The position numbers and the translations under genes are program-made. Below the pieces are notes generated by a model. That model had not been told where the DNA came from, did no database searches, and saw only the letters and a list, made by a program, of their open reading frames with translations. Positions 61,193 to 64,000 of a stretch of 64,000 nucleotides of DNA are shown here, in pieces. The DNA is from Clostridiales bacterium Firm_04. Lineage in GTDB: Bacteria; Bacillota; Clostridia; Oscillospirales; Ruminococcaceae. Location of the stretch: NCBI GenBank assembly GCA_001603005.1, contig LVAJ01000029.1, positions 1 through 64,000 on the forward strand. Direction: 5' to 3'. Numbering within the stretch: position 1 is the stretch's first letter; each line of letters begins with the position of its first letter.

Positions 61193-64000
61193 ATGAACGC
61201 AAAACGCACAATCTCATTCCTGAGCGCATTATGTCTCGCGCTGACAGGACCGGCGGCAAGCCTCGATGCTGCTGCTGCGACCGCGCCGCCGAAGGACGGC
61301 ACAGGCACCTATGAGGGCATGAAGTACGAAATCATGAGCGGAAAATGCTACATCAAGGGCTATACCTCTAAACTGGCGGAAGAACTGGTCATCCCGTCCG
61401 AGATCAAGAACGCAAAGGTCGTCTGGATCGACAATGCCGCGTTCAAGGACTGCAAAACGCTGAAATCCGTTACGATCCCCGAAACTGTTACGCTGCTGAA
61501 CGCCAGCTGCTTCTACAATTGTTCTGCGCTGGAAACGGTCTCGATTCCGAAAGCCAACGATGAGCTGCGCATCCACGGCAATCCGTTCCGCGGGACTGCT
61601 TGGTTCAAAAACAAGCAGGCAACGGATCCGCTGGTCACGCTCGGTAAGTTTGTCATTGACGGCTCTGCCTGCACCGGCAGCGTCACCATTCCGGAAGGCA
61701 TCGAACGGATCAGTCCGGACGCTTTCAGCGACAATGACAACATCACGGATGTTTCCTTCCCGAATACACTTGTGTACATGGGCGACGGTGCGTTCATGGA
61801 CTGTGACGGGCTGAAATCGCTCACGATCCCCGGCAGTCTGACGGAGATTCCTTCACATGCATTCCAGAATAGTGATAAACTGGAATCCGTTACATTTGAA
61901 GAAGGCGTTGAAAAGATCAGTATGGAATCGTTCATGAGATGTACCGCTCTGAAAAACATTCAGTTTCCGGATACGCTGAATCACATCAATCTGTGTGCGT
62001 TCCAGAAATGCAGCGCACTGGAAGAAGTGACGCTCCCGGAAAGACTGCAGACGATCGGTGCCGGCGCCTTTGCAGAGTGCACCGCACTGAAGGATATCTC
62101 GTTCCTGAATTACTTCACGGCGATCACCGTGCAGCTTCCGGAGCCGGATTCCAATCTCGACTACGGCATCACGATCAGCAACAAGGGCGAATACACCAAA
62201 GAAGCTTCCTATTCCGGTGTGATTCACGGCTATAAAGGCTCTCCGGCGGAGACCTATGCAAAGACACTCGGTCTGAATTTCATTTCGCTCGGCGATGTGC
62301 CGACTTCCGGCAAGTGCGGCGACAGCATGACATGGCAGCTCACCGGCGATACCCTGACATTCAGCGGCAGCGGCGAGATGTATAATTATCAGTGGCCGAC
62401 AAAGTTCAACGGCGAATACAGTGCAGAGAGCTTCCAGAGCACGCCGATGTGGTTTGCACACCGCGACAGCATCAAAAACGCTGTGATCGGCGAGGAAATC
62501 AGCAAGATCAGCGGCGGCGCACTGTATTTCATGCCGGTTCTCGAATCCGTAACGGTCTATTCAAAGGAACTGATCATTCCGCGCGCTTTCAACGGCAGCA
62601 GCATCAACAACAGCATGAATGAGGAGCAGAGCCCGTACCGTACCGTCTATAACGGTGTGATCCGCGGCTATGCGGATTCGACCGCACAGGCATATGCAGA
62701 GGAGTACGCGTTCCCGTTTGAGGTGATCGACGGAAAGCCTGCCGAAACAACGACGACGGCACCTGTTACATCAGCAGCCACCAAGCCGACCGAAACCTCT
62801 ACGACCGGCCCTGCCGTCACCGGCAGCGGCAAGCCCACCGAAGCACCTCCGGCAAACCTGACCACGACTGTTCCGGCGACCACGACAACGGTACCGGTGA
62901 CTACAACAATCATCGGTAACCACGAGGAAACGACAACTGCTGCGGTCACAACAACAGCCGATACAACAACAGTGCCCCAGACCACCGCGCCGGACGACAC
63001 AATCCGCGGCACATGCGGCGAACATGCAACATGGGCATTCAACATTGTGCTGCAGGAGCTCGCGATCGAAGGCGAGGGCGCAACGGCGGATTATGACATT
63101 GATCAGCATGAATCTGCGCCGTGGTATGAATATTCAGGCTTTGAAGATGATGTGACACAGCGCATCCGTCACATCCGGATCGGCAGCGGCATCACACAGA
63201 TCGGTGACGGCGCATTCTTCGGCTGCGACAGCGTGGAAAATGCTGTCATTCCGGAAAACGTTGCGGGTGTCGGTCAGAACGCATTCTACCTCTGCAGCGG
63301 ACTCGATACGATCACATTCCTCAATCCGGAATGCCAGATCGCTGACACAGAATGGACAATCAGCAGCGGCATCGAGAAAAATCACGCATTCTTCACCGGC
63401 AAGATCCGCGGCTTCAAGGATTCCACCGCGCAGAAATATGCGGAAAAATACGGCTATCAGTTCGAGGAACTCGATCCGAAAACACTCACCCCGCCGGAAG
63501 CATTTTCGCTCTCCCTCAAGGTCGTGCCGTATCTGAATACAGACGGCTATACCGATGCGGAAAAGGCGGAATATCAGAAAAAAGCCGATGAACTCATGAA
63601 AAAGGTCAGGAAGATCACCGCAGAAGGCTCCTTCCTCACGGCAGACGCGAGCGCTCCCGAAGTGAAGACGTTCCAGAATACCGAAGATTATCTCGTGACG
63701 GACAGCGCAGACAATATTGCGGCACTCGCAAACTATGACAGCGCGCCGCTGACCGTGCAGCCGGAAATGCAGGCGAACTATAGTCCGGATTCCGGCAGCG
63801 CATCCGCAGTGTTCAGCTTCCGCGATGAAAACGGAACCGAACTGCTCCGCATCAGCACAGATGCCGCTGCATGGATCACCAAAGACCAGATCAAAACCTA
63901 TTTTGACAAGGCAATGGTCGTGCTCGATCTGAGCAAGTGCACGGCGGAGAACGCGCTCGATTCCGAGGGCGCTGTGATCCCTGTTGCTTCCAAGACTGCC
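61193..64000 (+). CDS. Secreted LRR_5 protein, partial at the window end (936 codons seen)
   Basis: ATG 61193 follows AAAGGCAG. Signal peptide 1-28. LRR_5 block 1 covers about 45-310 and ends with the cap GVIHGYKGSPAETYAK. A second block with a CGDSMTWQLTGDTLTFSGSG strand motif covers 378-520. A long Thr/Val/Pro linker (about 520-600) follows, then a second CGEHATWAF.. copy and a short LRR block with GKIRGFKDSTAQKYAEKYGY. The last 170 residues are a non-repeat region rich in Ala, Asp and Lys that is cut at the window end. No dockerin is reached. The reading frame is open to base 64000. Confidence 0.9.
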   Translation, partial: MNAKRTISFLSALCLALTGPAASLDAAAATAPPKDGTGTYEGMKYEIMSGKCYIKGYTSKLAEELVIPSEIKNAKVVWIDNAAFKDCKTLKSVTIPETVTLLNASCFYNCSALETVSIPKANDELRIHGNPFRGTAWFKNKQATDPLVTLGKFVIDGSACTGSVTIPEGIERISPDAFSDNDNITDVSFPNTLVYMGDGAFMDCDGLKSLTIPGSLTEIPSHAFQNSDKLESVTFEEGVEKISMESFMRCTALKNIQFPDTLNHINLCAFQKCSALEEVTLPERLQTIGAGAFAECTALKDISFLNYFTAITVQLPEPDSNLDYGITISNKGEYTKEASYSGVIHGYKGSPAETYAKTLGLNFISLGDVPTSGKCGDSMTWQLTGDTLTFSGSGEMYNYQWPTKFNGEYSAESFQSTPMWFAHRDSIKNAVIGEEISKISGGALYFMPVLESVTVYSKELIIPRAFNGSSINNSMNEEQSPYRTVYNGVIRGYADSTAQAYAEEYAFPFEVIDGKPAETTTTAPVTSAATKPTETSTTGPAVTGSGKPTEAPPANLTTTVPATTTTVPVTTTIIGNHEETTTAAVTTTADTTTVPQTTAPDDTIRGTCGEHATWAFNIVLQELAIEGEGATADYDIDQHESAPWYEYSGFEDDVTQRIRHIRIGSGITQIGDGAFFGCDSVENAVIPENVAGVGQNAFYLCSGLDTITFLNPECQIADTEWTISSGIEKNHAFFTGKIRGFKDSTAQKYAEKYGYQFEELDPKTLTPPEAFSLSLKVVPYLNTDGYTDAEKAEYQKKADELMKKVRKITAEGSFLTADASAPEVKTFQNTEDYLVTDSADNIAALANYDSAPLTVQPEMQANYSPDSGSASAVFSFRDENGTELLRISTDAAAWITKDQIKTYFDKAMVVLDLSKCTAENALDSEGAVIPVASKTA

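Overview
The window looks like chromosome from a GC-rich, Gram-positive gut or rumen anaerobe of the Ruminococcus group (Oscillospiraceae). The evidence is the alpha2-type glycyl-tRNA synthetase, secreted BspA-like leucine-rich-repeat (LRR_5) proteins ending in dockerin-like modules, a large secreted protein built from xylanase-fold domains with a dockerin, a sortase operon, strong GGAGG ribosome binding sites, and -35/-10 promoters that almost all have a 17 bp spacer. No rRNA, tRNA or CRISPR array was seen.

Layout. 1-2.4 kb: uracil uptake and salvage (NCS2 permease, upp) behind an attenuator-like leader. 3.2-6.4 kb (minus): a sortase operon with two paralogous candidate substrates. 7.2-10.4 kb (minus): an LRR/dockerin surface protein and two small Cys-rich secreted paralogs. 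10.6-15.5 kb (plus): SDR reductase, HD hydrolase, RNase Z, two unknowns and CCA-adding enzyme, so two tRNA 3'-end enzymes share one cluster. 16.8-20.8 kb: ABC exporter pair and an EamA transporter. 21.4-24 kb (minus): a TIM-barrel/acyl-CoA-synthetase fusion behind a long structured leader. 24.5-27.3 kb: two small proteins, an AraC regulator with triple operators, and a decayed phage-like island. 27.4-32.7 kb (minus): K+ channel, phosphodiesterase, two SUKH/SMI1-like genes with a duplicated fragment, GyrI-like protein, membrane protein. 33.4-37.5 kb: fruK, two DUF3592-like paralogs, glyS. 38.5-42.5 kb (minus): a 1324-residue protein of four GH11-like and one GH10-like domains with altered catalytic residues. 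42.7-45 kb (minus): tspO, rpsI, rplM, DUF5662. 46.1-49.7 kb: CotH-like lipoprotein and ABC exporter. 50.2-54.1 kb (minus): ABC ATPase/permease, CPBP protease, TetR. 54.3-57.4 kb: fused MacB-like ABC protein. 57.6-64 kb: three tandem LRR proteins, the last cut by the window end.

The most unusual content is between genes. Long spacers at about 2.4-3.1, 6.5-7.2, 15.5-16.7, 20.8-21.4, 32.8-33.3, 37.9-38.5 and 45.6-46.05 kb are mosaics of a limited set of repeat modules (called A, C, D, E, F and G here). Modules A and E are strings of short hairpins, and the stems change in a compensatory way between copies, which suggests selection on RNA or single-stranded DNA structure. Module A sits at gene 3' ends and supplies the last codons and the stop of two unrelated genes (cca and the EamA transporter). 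I do not recognise this family.

Functionally the window mixes housekeeping (uracil salvage, tRNA maturation, glyS, rpsI/rplM) with a surface and secretome programme (sortase substrates, dockerin proteins, CotH lipoprotein) and exporters.
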